In this document: in pieces, positions 15,626-23,275 of the stretch | Numbering within the stretch: the stretch's first letter is position 1 | Layout of the letters: each line of letters starts with the position of its first letter | Virus record (IMG/VR): IMGVR_UViG_3300046460_000106 | Span: 1-26,154 of that record | Direction: 5' to 3' (one strand) | From: a virus | Length of the DNA: 26,154 nucleotides | Program-made: the position numbers and the translations under genes | The notes under the pieces: model-generated | Told to the model about the DNA's origin: nothing | Database searches by the model: none | What the model saw: only the letters and a program-made list of their open reading frames with translations

Positions 15626-16075
15626 ATGGATAGGCCTCGCAAGCGCCGCTTCACCGACAAGATGGAGGCGTTTTGCCTCGTCTACATGGAAACGAACAAC
15701 GCTTCCGAGGCCTACCGCCGCTCCTACAACGTCACCAACATGGCAGAGAAGACAGCCGCTCGAGAGAGCTGGATCGTCCTGCAAAAGCCGCAGGTTCAGG
15801 CCCGGATCGCCGAACTAAGGGAAGCCGTCATGGACAGGCATCAGATCACCGTCGACTCGCTGCTGGCTGAGCTGGAAGAGGCGCGCACGGCCGCCCTGAG
15901 CGCAGAGACCCCTCAAACATCGGCGGCAGTATCAGCCACCATGGGCAAGGCCAAACTTTTGGGCTTGGACAAGAAGATCGTCGAAATATCCGGCAAGAAT
16001 GGCGGCGCTATTGAAACGAAGTCGCAAGTCACAGTGGACAAGAAGACCCTTGAATCTGTGCTTGATCGCCTATGA
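15626..16075 (+). CDS. Terminase small subunit
   Basis: 149 residues from the ATG at 15626 (eight bases after the preceding stop; an earlier in-frame start lies in the previous gene). The sequence fits a DNA-recognition subunit: RKRRFTDKMEAFCLVYMETNNASEAYRRSY is the helix-turn-helix region of the terminase_2 type, followed by a long helix (QVQARIAELREAVMDRH and LLAELEEARTAAL) for oligomerisation. The C-terminus should bind the large subunit, whose gene overlaps it by four bases. The place after tail fibre genes is unusual. Confidence 0.82.
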   Translation: MDRPRKRRFTDKMEAFCLVYMETNNASEAYRRSYNVTNMAEKTAARESWIVLQKPQVQARIAELREAVMDRHQITVDSLLAELEEARTAALSAETPQTSAAVSATMGKAKLLGLDKKIVEISGKNGGAIETKSQVTVDKKTLESVLDRL

Positions 16076-17682
16076 GTGCGCTTCTCGACTGGGATTCAAT
16101 GAGTCGGGAGGAGAAGGAAGCGTCAAAACTGATCAGCGAGCATTCCCCGCTTGCCTTCATGCGCGTCTTCTTCCAGATCAACCAGGGGATGAAGTTTCTC
16201 TGCAACTGGCATCACCGTTACATGGACTACACGGCCAAGCAGGTGCTGGCCGGCGAGCTTAAAAACGTCGTTTTCAACATGCCCCCGGGCGGCACCAAGA
16301 CCGAGTATTGGTCGATCCACCTGCCTGCCTTCGTGATGACCAAGTTCGGCCGCACGCGCAACCTGAGCGTGTCCTACTCGAAGTCGCTGGTCGAAGAGAA
16401 CTCCAATCGCATCAAGTCAATCATCACCAGCTCCGAGTACCAGGAGCTGTGGCCGTGCGACCTGGGCAAGGCCGACGTCGCGAACTGGATCATCACTGAC
16501 GAGAACGGGCGCAACAAACACCAGATCTTCAGTCGATCCACCGGTGGCCAGATCACTGGTGTGCGCGGCGGGTATATCTCCGAGGGCTTCACCGGGTTCA
16601 TCAACCTGGACGACCCGGAAAAGGCCGACAGCGCGTTCAGCGCAACCATGCGAGCCAAGGCTCAGCGGATTGTCACCAACACCCTGCGTAGCCGGCGGGC
16701 ATCGCCTGACACCCCTGTCATTTGCACCCAGCAGCGCCTGCACACGGACGACGTGTCGGGCTTCTTGCTCAAGGGGGGCATGGGACTGGACTTCAGTCAC
16801 ATCAAAGTCCCGGCCCTGGTCACCCGTGAATATATAGAAGGACTTCCACCGGAGATCCGCGAGCACGCCGAGCGCGATGTCTTCAACAGTCCCTCAATCG
16901 TCCGTGGCGGTGTCGAATACTGGTCCTACTGGCCAGCCAAGGAAACCGTCGCCGATTTGATGGCGCTTTGGGACCGCGACCCGTACACCATGGTCAGTCA
17001 GTACCAGCAGGAGCCGGTGGCCCTGAGCGGCGGCATGATCGATGCCGACTGGTTCAAGACCTATCAGCAACTGCCTTTCCTGGTCTGGCGCGGCGTGTAC
17101 GTGGACACCGCGCAGAAGACCGGCGAGCAGCACGACTATTCGGTCTTCAGTCATTGCGGCCTGGGTGTCGATGGAAACCTGTACATCATCGAGGTGCATC
17201 GGGGCAAATACGACGCGGGCGACCTTGAGGCCACCGCCTTACGCCTGTGGCAGCAATGGAAGCCTTGGGATCAGTTCCGACCCGCCGCGCTGCGCTACAT
17301 GCGCGTCGAGGATAAGTCGAGCGGCACCGGCCTGATCCAGACCATCAGCAAGAAAGGTTCGATCCCGATCGAGCCTCAGCCGCGCGGCCCGGCAGCCAAC
17401 AAGGTAACCCGCTGCATGGATGCCGTGCCCTGGCTCAAGTCGGGCCGGGTGTTCGTGCCGGCCATCTACGACGACCAGGGTTGCAAGATCGAGCATGTAC
17501 GCGACCACCGCGGCGAGATCGTCGCCCAGACCGACTGGGTTGCCCCATTCCTCACGGAAGCCTCGTCCTTCACGGCTGATGACACCCACGCGCACGACGA
17601 CCAGATCGACACCATCTTCGACGCCGTCGCCGACATGCTGATCAGCAACGGCGGAGAGTTCTTCTCCGGTAACTGGCTTTAA
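16072..17682 (+). CDS. Terminase large subunit
   Basis: 536 residues. ATPase part: Walker A-like PPGGTKTE (about 71-78) and a Walker B-like FINLDDP (about 176-182), with an ATPase coupling region after it (RAKAQRIVTNTLRSRR, then PVICTQQRLH). The nuclease part begins near 340 with VYVDTAQKTGEQHDYSV (Asp345) and ends with the conserved HDDQIDT region (about 508-514), giving acidic residues expected for an RNase H-like nuclease. Walker A is a variant with GGTKTE in place of the common GxGKT; the Lys and Thr are kept. This motor translocates DNA into the prohead with the portal, which is encoded over 16 kb upstream. Confidence 0.9.
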   Translation: MSALLDWDSMSREEKEASKLISEHSPLAFMRVFFQINQGMKFLCNWHHRYMDYTAKQVLAGELKNVVFNMPPGGTKTEYWSIHLPAFVMTKFGRTRNLSVSYSKSLVEENSNRIKSIITSSEYQELWPCDLGKADVANWIITDENGRNKHQIFSRSTGGQITGVRGGYISEGFTGFINLDDPEKADSAFSATMRAKAQRIVTNTLRSRRASPDTPVICTQQRLHTDDVSGFLLKGGMGLDFSHIKVPALVTREYIEGLPPEIREHAERDVFNSPSIVRGGVEYWSYWPAKETVADLMALWDRDPYTMVSQYQQEPVALSGGMIDADWFKTYQQLPFLVWRGVYVDTAQKTGEQHDYSVFSHCGLGVDGNLYIIEVHRGKYDAGDLEATALRLWQQWKPWDQFRPAALRYMRVEDKSSGTGLIQTISKKGSIPIEPQPRGPAANKVTRCMDAVPWLKSGRVFVPAIYDDQGCKIEHVRDHRGEIVAQTDWVAPFLTEASSFTADDTHAHDDQIDTIFDAVADMLISNGGEFFSGNWL

Positions 17683-17728
17683 CTTAGGCGGCCTGATCGC
17701 CACCCTTCAAATCCCCAAGGAAATACAC

Positions 17729-19636
17729 ATGGCAGACCAGACCCAGCGGCTAGAGATCGCCACGGTAAAGGCGGAGATCGGCAGCGATATTCTCTCGCGC
17801 TTCTCAAATGACGCGGTCGATGCTGATCCAATCCCGACCGAAACGGGCGACATTCAGAACCTCAAGCAGGTAGTGGCGGAGATCAAGGTCGATGGCCAGG
17901 TAGCTGTGGACGCTGCTGTAGCCGAGGGAATCGTTGATTTAACCGGTTCCGTCGAATCGGCAAGTGATTCTGCGGGTCGCGCCGAGCTCGCCGCAGATGT
18001 CGCCGCAGCCACGGCAAATCAAAAGCTGTCTATTTCAGATGGATTGGCTTCGACGTCAGGAACTGGTCCGGACAATCGTTTTTTTTCGGTTCCCGGAACA
18101 GGGAACACCTTTTCCATTCAATACCGAAATGATGCAGGGGTTCCCGTTGAAATTGGCCGGGCATCTAATGCAGATGTCGTCGAGGCGCTGACTAAGCTGG
18201 TGCAGTCGTTTAGTTCGACGGACTTGGAGGCAGATCTTCTTTTTTTGATCGATCCTGAAGGCGGGCTGCAGGCCAGGTTGACAAACAAACGACTATCTAC
18301 CGTCCCGTTTGAAATCGCATCGCAGGCTGGATCTACTTCAATTGGCGATGATGAGGGTGGTGTGACTTTTTATTCTGATGAGTTCGGGACCATTGTTGGT
18401 CAGCTTGAAATGAGGGTTACAGACCTTCCTGGCATATTTGTTACCGACATCTATGGATCAATTCTTAATGCGCTGAGCGATCCAATTGATATTTCTAGCC
18501 TTGTCCCGGCCCCGGTCGATCCATTTGAGGGCGGTCTTCTCTTTAATCCTCTGATTGTTACTGGCGCAAACGCCGACTCATTTATCCATGTAAAGAGTCT
18601 TCTTCCGCGAAGAGAGCAGGCTGAAATCCTGACGGCGACCCTTTCCAGCACATCAACGAGCGCGGCATCGAGCGGGCAGGTGCTGCCGGTAAGCCAGCTT
18701 CGCTTCGGCGATCAAGCGGTGCTGAATCTCCGAGCGACCTCTGACATCAATAGTCGTCGCTTCATGACTCTCAATCTAAAGAACGTGCCCGTTCAAAGTG
18801 GATCGCCTACGGTGAAGGTCCTGATGATCGGCGACAGCATTACGAACTACGCCGGCGCGTATTTGCTGAAGCAGTACCTGCAGGATCTTGGTTACGTTCC
18901 AGAGTTCATCGGGACAATGTTAGGTGCCGGCCCAGGTGAGTCATCTACCGGAACAAGCGGCCCCCTTGGCGAAGGGCGGCACGGATGGCAAGCCAGAGAC
19001 TACACCTGCGCAATCAACCGAAAAACGATTATTGCGGTTGGTGGGGAGGCCGCTTACATGGCGATGGCGAAGGCCAGCAAACTTGGTTACAACCCATTTT
19101 TGCGCGAGGCCATAGCGGGCGACAACGAAGCCCTGGTGCGCAACGGGTATGTCTTTGACCCTGCGTTCTATCAGTCTCGTTTCGGGCTGGCCACGCCAGA
19201 TATTGTTATCACTTCGCTTGGCACAAACGATGCGCTCAACGTGCCGGCAAATGAGATTTATGCATCCACCTTGGATGCCGACCGAATCATGCATTCACAA
19301 ATTCTGGCAGCGTGGCCCTCGGCAAAAATTCTGAGGGCGCTGCCTGGGACCGCGGTGGATACAAGCAGAAATGCGCTGTGGACCTCTACGTATACCCAGC
19401 TGATCGCGGCGCTTCAGCAGTCTGCCCGGGACCTGGGGTCGCGAGTGACTGTCGCCCCGCTTTGGGCGATGACGAATCCAGAGGGCGGATATGGCCCTCC
19501 TGCCGGATCGCCTGGGACAGACGGCTTCATCATCGGCAACTGGAGTGATGACATCCATCCAGTCGGGGCTTCTCGTTATGGCTATTACCAGGCCATGGCC
19601 CCATTTGTTGCCGCACAAAAACTCAATCTAATCTGA
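17729..19636 (+). CDS. Tailspike with SGNH-hydrolase (esterase/deacetylase) domain
   Basis: 635 residues, with AAGGAAA upstream of the ATG. The N-terminal 170 residues (TQRLEIATVKAEIG and on) are likely virion attachment and helical stem, followed by a beta-rich middle. Residues from about 360 form an SGNH hydrolase: IGDSIT with nucleophile Ser370 (block I), GTND at about 498-501 (block III) and DDIHP with Asp607 and His610 (block V). Such domains remove acetyl groups from O-antigen or capsule during adsorption. From about 17950 on, the codons become clearly AT-richer with long T-runs (TTTTTTCGG near 18080), unlike upstream genes, suggesting exchange of the receptor-binding module. It lies after the terminase, not in the fibre block. 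Confidence 0.8.
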   Translation: MADQTQRLEIATVKAEIGSDILSRFSNDAVDADPIPTETGDIQNLKQVVAEIKVDGQVAVDAAVAEGIVDLTGSVESASDSAGRAELAADVAAATANQKLSISDGLASTSGTGPDNRFFSVPGTGNTFSIQYRNDAGVPVEIGRASNADVVEALTKLVQSFSSTDLEADLLFLIDPEGGLQARLTNKRLSTVPFEIASQAGSTSIGDDEGGVTFYSDEFGTIVGQLEMRVTDLPGIFVTDIYGSILNALSDPIDISSLVPAPVDPFEGGLLFNPLIVTGANADSFIHVKSLLPRREQAEILTATLSSTSTSAASSGQVLPVSQLRFGDQAVLNLRATSDINSRRFMTLNLKNVPVQSGSPTVKVLMIGDSITNYAGAYLLKQYLQDLGYVPEFIGTMLGAGPGESSTGTSGPLGEGRHGWQARDYTCAINRKTIIAVGGEAAYMAMAKASKLGYNPFLREAIAGDNEALVRNGYVFDPAFYQSRFGLATPDIVITSLGTNDALNVPANEIYASTLDADRIMHSQILAAWPSAKILRALPGTAVDTSRNALWTSTYTQLIAALQQSARDLGSRVTVAPLWAMTNPEGGYGPPAGSPGTDGFIIGNWSDDIHPVGASRYGYYQAMAPFVAAQKLNLI

Positions 19637-19654
19637 ATTAAATAAGGAATGCTC

Positions 19655-20410
19655 ATGGGTATCTTGCTGATCTCCAAGGACACTGTTGCACCATGGAATA
19701 CCAAAGTTATCGCGCCAGTAACGCGTGGCCTGGAGGCATGGTTTACATTCGATACCGACGCCGCGCGCTTCAGCTTCAACCGTGCACCAAATAAGCCGAA
19801 TGCAAAGATCGTTGGTGCGCCTGTTGCTTATTCCACGCACGGTCGCTTTACGTCACTTGTTAACTTCCTTCAGACGCAAGTTATGGATAGTGCAAAAGTG
19901 ACGATTATCGCTGTTGGCCGGTCGCCGGTAGCGCTTCCGGATCCGTTCCCGGTTCCAGATCCTCGGCCTGTTTACGCTAGTACGTTCAGTGGGCCATCGA
20001 TCACGCCTGGAATCGTGGGGACTTCGTTTGGGGTTACTCTTTCCAATAGCAGTGCGGCGCTCCTCAATTCCACAGCGGCCCGGAATAACGGGACTGGAGG
20101 CATCTCGACGGGTCAAGTTAATACAGCGGATACGCCGACTGCATGGGGGATTCGCGTCCTCCGCACCTCTGATGCCGAGGGCACCATGGTGCAGAACGTC
20201 ACTCAGGGCACCAAAACCGTCGGCACTACACTGACTCAACGAGCACTTACTGCAAACGCGTTCCGCATTGGCAGCTCAATCTCTCAATTCACGGGAGAAG
20301 TTGATATTTCTTCGATTGCAATTTATTCGGAGGCTTTGACCGACGACGAGATCGCCTTGGTTGCAGCGCGCATGAGGACTCGCATGCAGCGTCTTGGTAT
20401 TACGGTATAA
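19655..20410 (+). CDS. LamG/concanavalin-like surface protein
   Basis: 251 residues from ATG 19655; an ATG at 19649 touches the AAGGA ribosome site (19644-19648), so the second is preferred (spacer 6). Fold clues: GLEAWFTFDTDAARFSFNRAPNKP at the start and GEVDISSIAIYSEALTDDEIALVAARM at the end, the 'sugar-binding LamG jelly-roll then Asp-Glu helix' pattern seen in concanavalin-like phage tail proteins. The protein is Thr/Ser/Val-rich, as expected for a beta-sandwich. It follows the SGNH tailspike by 18 bases and is also AT-richer, so both probably form one host-range cassette. A carbohydrate-binding role is inferred. Confidence 0.7.
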   Translation: MGILLISKDTVAPWNTKVIAPVTRGLEAWFTFDTDAARFSFNRAPNKPNAKIVGAPVAYSTHGRFTSLVNFLQTQVMDSAKVTIIAVGRSPVALPDPFPVPDPRPVYASTFSGPSITPGIVGTSFGVTLSNSSAALLNSTAARNNGTGGISTGQVNTADTPTAWGIRVLRTSDAEGTMVQNVTQGTKTVGTTLTQRALTANAFRIGSSISQFTGEVDISSIAIYSEALTDDEIALVAARMRTRMQRLGITV

Positions 20411-20412
20411 AT

Positions 20413-20444
20413 AAAAAAGGCCGCTTAATTGCGGCCTTTTTTTT
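20413..20444. terminator. Bidirectional intrinsic terminator
   Basis: AAAAAA, then GGCCGC (20419-20424), loop TTAATT, GCGGCC (20431-20436), then eight T. Perfect 6-bp GC stem, with A-run on one side and T-run on the other, so it can stop transcription from both sides: the long structural operon from the left and the small minus-strand gene from the right. It starts two bases after the stop of the LamG-like gene. Confidence 0.9.
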
Positions 20445-20580
20445 ATTCCTCGAATCCTGCGTCAAGATCTTCGACTTTGGCTTTCTGAATTTCTTCTCGG
20501 ACAATTTGGCGAATTCGTTCTTCTTGAGCCTCGGTGAACACCTGAGGGAGATCGTTTGTTGCTTGAGAGTCAATGCTCAA
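20443..20580 (-). CDS. 45-residue acidic-helix protein, unknown (TTG start)
   Basis: A small minus-strand frame between the bidirectional terminator and the lysis genes. It starts with TTG at 20580-20578, seven bases after AAGGAA on the minus strand; an in-frame stop lies a few codons upstream, so this start is the only option. The 45 residues read SIDSQATNDLPQVF, then one charged helix with EEEIQK-like content (EAQEERIRQIVREEIQKAKV) and an acidic GFEE end. Its stop codon lies in the T-tract of the terminator. No family was recognised; the good ribosome site and exact fit to the terminator argue that it is real. Confidence 0.6.
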   Translation of the reverse strand: MSIDSQATNDLPQVFTEAQEERIRQIVREEIQKAKVEDLDAGFEE

Positions 20581-20759
20581 TTTAATTTCCTTACTGGGAG
20601 GCTATGGTGGATTGCTGGTGAGGGTATCGCTGTTCTGCGCATAGGTTAAGCGTTTGATGCGCAAAATTTTGATTGTTCCTGCCGCCTTGAGCGGTTTTTT
20701 TTGTTCCTGAAATTTGATGGCCCGCCAACCGGGGGCTTTCTTGCGCCTGGAGAAAGGTG
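20581..20759. other. Non-coding stretch between small minus gene and lysis genes
   Basis: No credible gene is seen, and in particular no short holin with membrane helices. The stretch holds the palindrome CAAAATTTTG (20662-20671), a terminator-like hairpin (next entry) and a weaker GC-rich repeat around 20720-20745. The divergent promoters for the small gene and the lysis genes should be here, but no convincing -35/-10 pair could be picked by eye. Confidence 0.5.
20682..20702 (+). terminator. Terminator-like hairpin ahead of lysis genes
   Basis: CCGC (20682-20685), loop CTTGA, GCGG (20691-20694), then eight T. The stem is only four base pairs plus a possible G-T pair, but the T-run is good. 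It lies 58 bases before the endolysin start, so it could attenuate read-through into lysis genes. Confidence 0.5.
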
Positions 20760-21185
20760 ATGACTGATAATGAAAAGGCCCGCGACATTCTCGCTCGTAC
20801 GCTGTGGGGCGAGGCTCGGGGCGAGGGGCTGGCCGGCCAGATAGCTGTAGCTTGGACAATCCGAAACCGCGTCGATGATGGCAGGGCCAGGTCCTGGTGG
20901 GGGGAGGGCTACGCTGGTGTGTGTCAGAAGCCATACCAATTCAGCTGCTGGAATAGGAATGACCCCAACTTCGCTTATCTGAGTGGAGCGAAGGCAATCC
21001 CGCTCCGCGAGTTTGCTCAAGCGCAGATTGCCGCTGAGCAGGTGATGTCCGGCAAGGTTCCGGATCCTACTGGCGGCGCCACGCACTATTACGCGACCGT
21101 CATGCCGAAGGCACCGGCCTGGACTGTGGGCGCAAAACGGACGCTGAAGTTAGGGCGCCACGTATTCTTCAAGGACGTTCCATGA
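20760..21185 (+). CDS. Endolysin, SleB-type cell-wall hydrolase
   Basis: 141 residues from ATG 20760, seven bases after GGAG (20749-20752); a GTG one codon earlier would put the ribosome site too near. Hydrolase_2 (SleB) family features: ILARTLWGEARGEG with likely catalytic Glu18, AVAWTIRNRVDD, the QFSCWNRNDPN motif around residue 60, and GGATHYYA near residue 105. These enzymes are lytic transglycosylase-like muramidases that cut peptidoglycan. There is no signal peptide, so export needs a holin, but none is found next to it. Its stop overlaps the Rz start. Confidence 0.85.
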   Translation: MTDNEKARDILARTLWGEARGEGLAGQIAVAWTIRNRVDDGRARSWWGEGYAGVCQKPYQFSCWNRNDPNFAYLSGAKAIPLREFAQAQIAAEQVMSGKVPDPTGGATHYYATVMPKAPAWTVGAKRTLKLGRHVFFKDVP

Positions 21186-21697
21186 CTCCCGATACATTGA
21201 AGGCGGCACTAGTCGGTGTGTTGGCGCTATTGCTGATTACCGCTGGCGGTGTGTGGAAGGTCCAGAACTGGCGCTTCGGTATGCAACTGGCCGAGCAGGC
21301 CGGTTTGCATAAGGACGATTTGGCCACCATAAGCAACGCGGCCGCTGCACAAGTGCGCGCCGATCAGGACAAGAGAATCGCGTTGGAGCAGCGCTTGTCG
21401 GCCAGCGACCAAACCCACCACAAGGCTTTGACCAATGCACAAAAAGACCAAGCTCGCCTGCGCGATCGCCTTGCCACTTCTGATTTGCGGCTGTCAGTCT
21501 TTCTTGACGCCGCCGGGTCAGGCGGTGGCTGCTCAATGCCAGCCGGTACCAGCGCCGCCGGCATGGTTCATGGAGGAACACGAGGACAACTTGACCCAGC
21601 GCATGCTCAACGAATTATCGCCATCACCGATGACGGCGATCGTGGATTGATTGCGCTCAAGGCTTGCCAAGCCTATGTGCGTGAAATTCGCCAATGA
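21182..21697 (+). CDS. Inner-membrane spanin (Rz-like)
   Basis: 171 residues, ATGA overlap with the endolysin. The N-terminus has one membrane helix (LKAALVGVLALLLITAGGVW, residues about 5-24) and is followed by a periplasmic charged helix (residues 40-105, rich in Gln, Ala, Asp, Arg), the i-spanin topology. A Gly/Ser/Cys loop (AAGSGGGCSMPAG) and a short C-terminal helical domain follow. With the nested Rz1 lipoprotein it would span the periplasm and fuse inner and outer membranes in the last lysis step. Confidence 0.82.
   Translation: MTPDTLKAALVGVLALLLITAGGVWKVQNWRFGMQLAEQAGLHKDDLATISNAAAAQVRADQDKRIALEQRLSASDQTHHKALTNAQKDQARLRDRLATSDLRLSVFLDAAGSGGGCSMPAGTSAAGMVHGGTRGQLDPAHAQRIIAITDDGDRGLIALKACQAYVREIRQ
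21435..21650 (+). CDS. Outer-membrane spanin lipoprotein (Rz1-like), nested in Rz
   Basis: 71 residues wholly inside the Rz-like gene in another frame. Signal: MHKKTKLACAIALPLLICGC with a lipobox ending ICGC, acylated at Cys20, cut by signal peptidase II. The mature part is short and has a Pro-rich stretch (PVPAPPAWF), both hallmarks of Rz1. A nested Rz/Rz1 arrangement like lambda's is evidence that both are true genes. Confidence 0.85.
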   Translation: MHKKTKLACAIALPLLICGCQSFLTPPGQAVAAQCQPVPAPPAWFMEEHEDNLTQRMLNELSPSPMTAIVD

Positions 21698-21738
21698 GCC
21701 GTAGAGTGCACGAACGCTATACAAATACCCTCTCTCTC

Positions 21739-21766
21739 TTGACTACCGTATCGCGTAGTATTTAAC
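21739..21766 (+). promoter_or_regulatory. Putative sigma-70 promoter of the HEPN gene, with inverted repeat
   Basis: TTGACT (21739-21744), 16 bases, then TTTAAC (21761-21766); the -35 is good, the -10 moderate. Inside the spacer ACTAC (21742-21746) and GTAGT (21755-21759) form an inverted repeat overlapping the -35, which could be a repressor operator. A CT-repeat precedes it. It would let the accessory gene be expressed apart from the late operon. Positions are by eye. Confidence 0.45.
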
Positions 21767-21797
21767 TTTTCGCCATAAATGTCAGGGAGGGGGTTTC

Positions 21798-22568
21798 TTG
21801 GAAAAGCTGATGCGCAGGCTAATGGAATTAAAGGTACTAAGTGAAAATCTCAGTTCTCGGCTGTGCGAGAGTCATGAAGTGATACATAACTTTATGCCTA
21901 TAAGCGGGCTAAACATGGCTCACAACCATATTGTTTATGCTTATGAGGTGGCGAGTTACTATAGGTCCGTTTTGCCAATGCCTTCGCGGGGGAGTTTGGA
22001 GGACTTCATGCGAGACGAGCCAGAGTCAACTGAACGCATTAATGTAATGTTAAATTCCTGTTATATATCCATTTTATCTTCTTTAGAGTCGTGCGCGCGT
22101 AAAGCGATTCAAACGGCTGTGCACTTATATGGTCATGTTGGAAATACAATACATCTCAATAATATTATGCAGAGAAGTCGGAAGCTTGGGTGGATAAGCG
22201 ATTCTGATGAGTTGATGTGGTTGAACCTTGTTAAAATTCGAAACTATATGGTGCACAATAATGGTGAGGGGCAAAGAAATGAGTGGTTCGCATTGCCTAG
22301 CGGGTTGATTTGGGAAACTCGCATCGGACTGCAGTCCCAAGTAACACTAAGGCACGTTCCCGAAAGCTTGAAGTGGATTTTGTTAGCTTATGCGAACTGG
22401 TGTGATGAGTTCATGAAACGATGGAACGCGGCGTTCGACTATAGCCCAAAATGGAATAAGCCTTATTCCTATCACTTGAGTGCTACTCGGGTAATTCCTC
22501 AGATGGGTGGGGATACATGGGCGGGTTATGGAGCCTGGTCGTGGCGCGAGCAGCCTCCAAACAGGTGA
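21798..22568 (+). CDS. HEPN-like candidate RNase, accessory (moron) gene
   Basis: 256 residues from TTG 21798, chosen because GGGAGG ends seven bases upstream; ATG 21810 is the alternative. The gene is clearly AT-richer than the phage genes around it (runs such as TTATATATCC), and has its own promoter-like sequence, both signs of a late-acquired gene. The protein is mostly helical. At residues 148-154 it has RNYMVHN following LNLVKI, a match to the RNxxxH motif by which HEPN RNases and toxins cleave RNA. A preceding helix (SILSSLESCARKAIQTAV) fits a four-helix HEPN bundle. Lysogen-encoded HEPN proteins often cause abortive infection, so defence against other phages is a likely role. No partner gene is seen. 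Confidence 0.55.
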   Translation: MEKLMRRLMELKVLSENLSSRLCESHEVIHNFMPISGLNMAHNHIVYAYEVASYYRSVLPMPSRGSLEDFMRDEPESTERINVMLNSCYISILSSLESCARKAIQTAVHLYGHVGNTIHLNNIMQRSRKLGWISDSDELMWLNLVKIRNYMVHNNGEGQRNEWFALPSGLIWETRIGLQSQVTLRHVPESLKWILLAYANWCDEFMKRWNAAFDYSPKWNKPYSYHLSATRVIPQMGGDTWAGYGAWSWREQPPNR

Positions 22569-22577
22569 GGCAGTTAC

Positions 22578-23273
22578 TTAGAACAAGCCGTCTTCCTCGG
22601 CTGGCTTGATCAAATCAGGCCCCTGATTGCGCACATTTCCAATCGCGCGGTCAACCTTGAACCACTCGAACGCCTCAGTTGGCTCGCCCTGGTGCATCAC
22701 CATCACTTCGGCGCGCTCCTTTGGCGTGGCCGGGTCGAGCCATTCGCGGGCCAGTTCTGGCGATAGCGTCACAGGGCGCCGGTCGTGGATATCGACCATC
22801 CCACCGGCGCTGTCGGCGGTGATTATCACGAAGCCGTCGTGCTCGCTGGGCCCGTGCTCGGCGTGTGGATATTGGCCGATCAAAGCGCACAGGATTGGCG
22901 CCCGGTCCCGCCGGCGGATGAGGTAGGGCTGCTTCTTCGGTCCGCCTTCATCCACCCATTCAAACCAGTTGTTGATTGCGATGATTGCCCGGTGCGGCCA
23001 GATGGCACGGAAGAACGGCCCGTGGGCGACTTTCTCCACCCTGGCATTGATCGGTGCTGCGCGGTCCTTGGCCCAGTGCGGGCGCCATCCCCAGCGCACC
23101 ATGTCGGCGTGCAGATATTCTCCTTCCTGGTGGAAGATGGCGAGCTGGGTTGTAGGGGCAGCGTTGTACCGCTCGAACGGTTGGTCACCGACGCTGTTTA
23201 CCAGAGGGTTTGGCATGCTGAGTGCCGCCACGAAATCGTGGATGCCATCGTATTGAGAAAGTCGTCCGCACAT
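22578..23273 (-). CDS. yedK: SRAP-domain abasic-site DNA-protein crosslink protein (YedK/HMCES-like)
   Basis: 231 residues starting MCGRLSQY. All key SRAP features are present: Cys2 at the mature N-terminus, which forms a thiazolidine link to abasic sites in single-stranded DNA, RYNAAPT (Asn37), the active Glu105 in NNWFEWVD and His163 in DIHDRRP, with NARVEK about residue 76-81. The family shields abasic sites at replication forks. It overlaps no neighbour; the coiled-coil gene ends two bases upstream of its start, with AGAGGGG as ribosome site, so the two form an operon. A LexA box lies at the head of this operon. A longer frame to 23675 is rejected, as it runs through the neighbouring gene. 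Confidence 0.88.
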   Translation of the reverse strand: MCGRLSQYDGIHDFVAALSMPNPLVNSVGDQPFERYNAAPTTQLAIFHQEGEYLHADMVRWGWRPHWAKDRAAPINARVEKVAHGPFFRAIWPHRAIIAINNWFEWVDEGGPKKQPYLIRRRDRAPILCALIGQYPHAEHGPSEHDGFVIITADSAGGMVDIHDRRPVTLSPELAREWLDPATPKERAEVMVMHQGEPTEAFEWFKVDRAIGNVRNQGPDLIKPAEEDGLF

Positions 23274-23275
23274 GT

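Noticed and set aside
21731-21740. CT-repeat as a phase-variable tract
   Set aside because: Only about five units, outside any coding frame and upstream of the promoter; too short to support slippage control.
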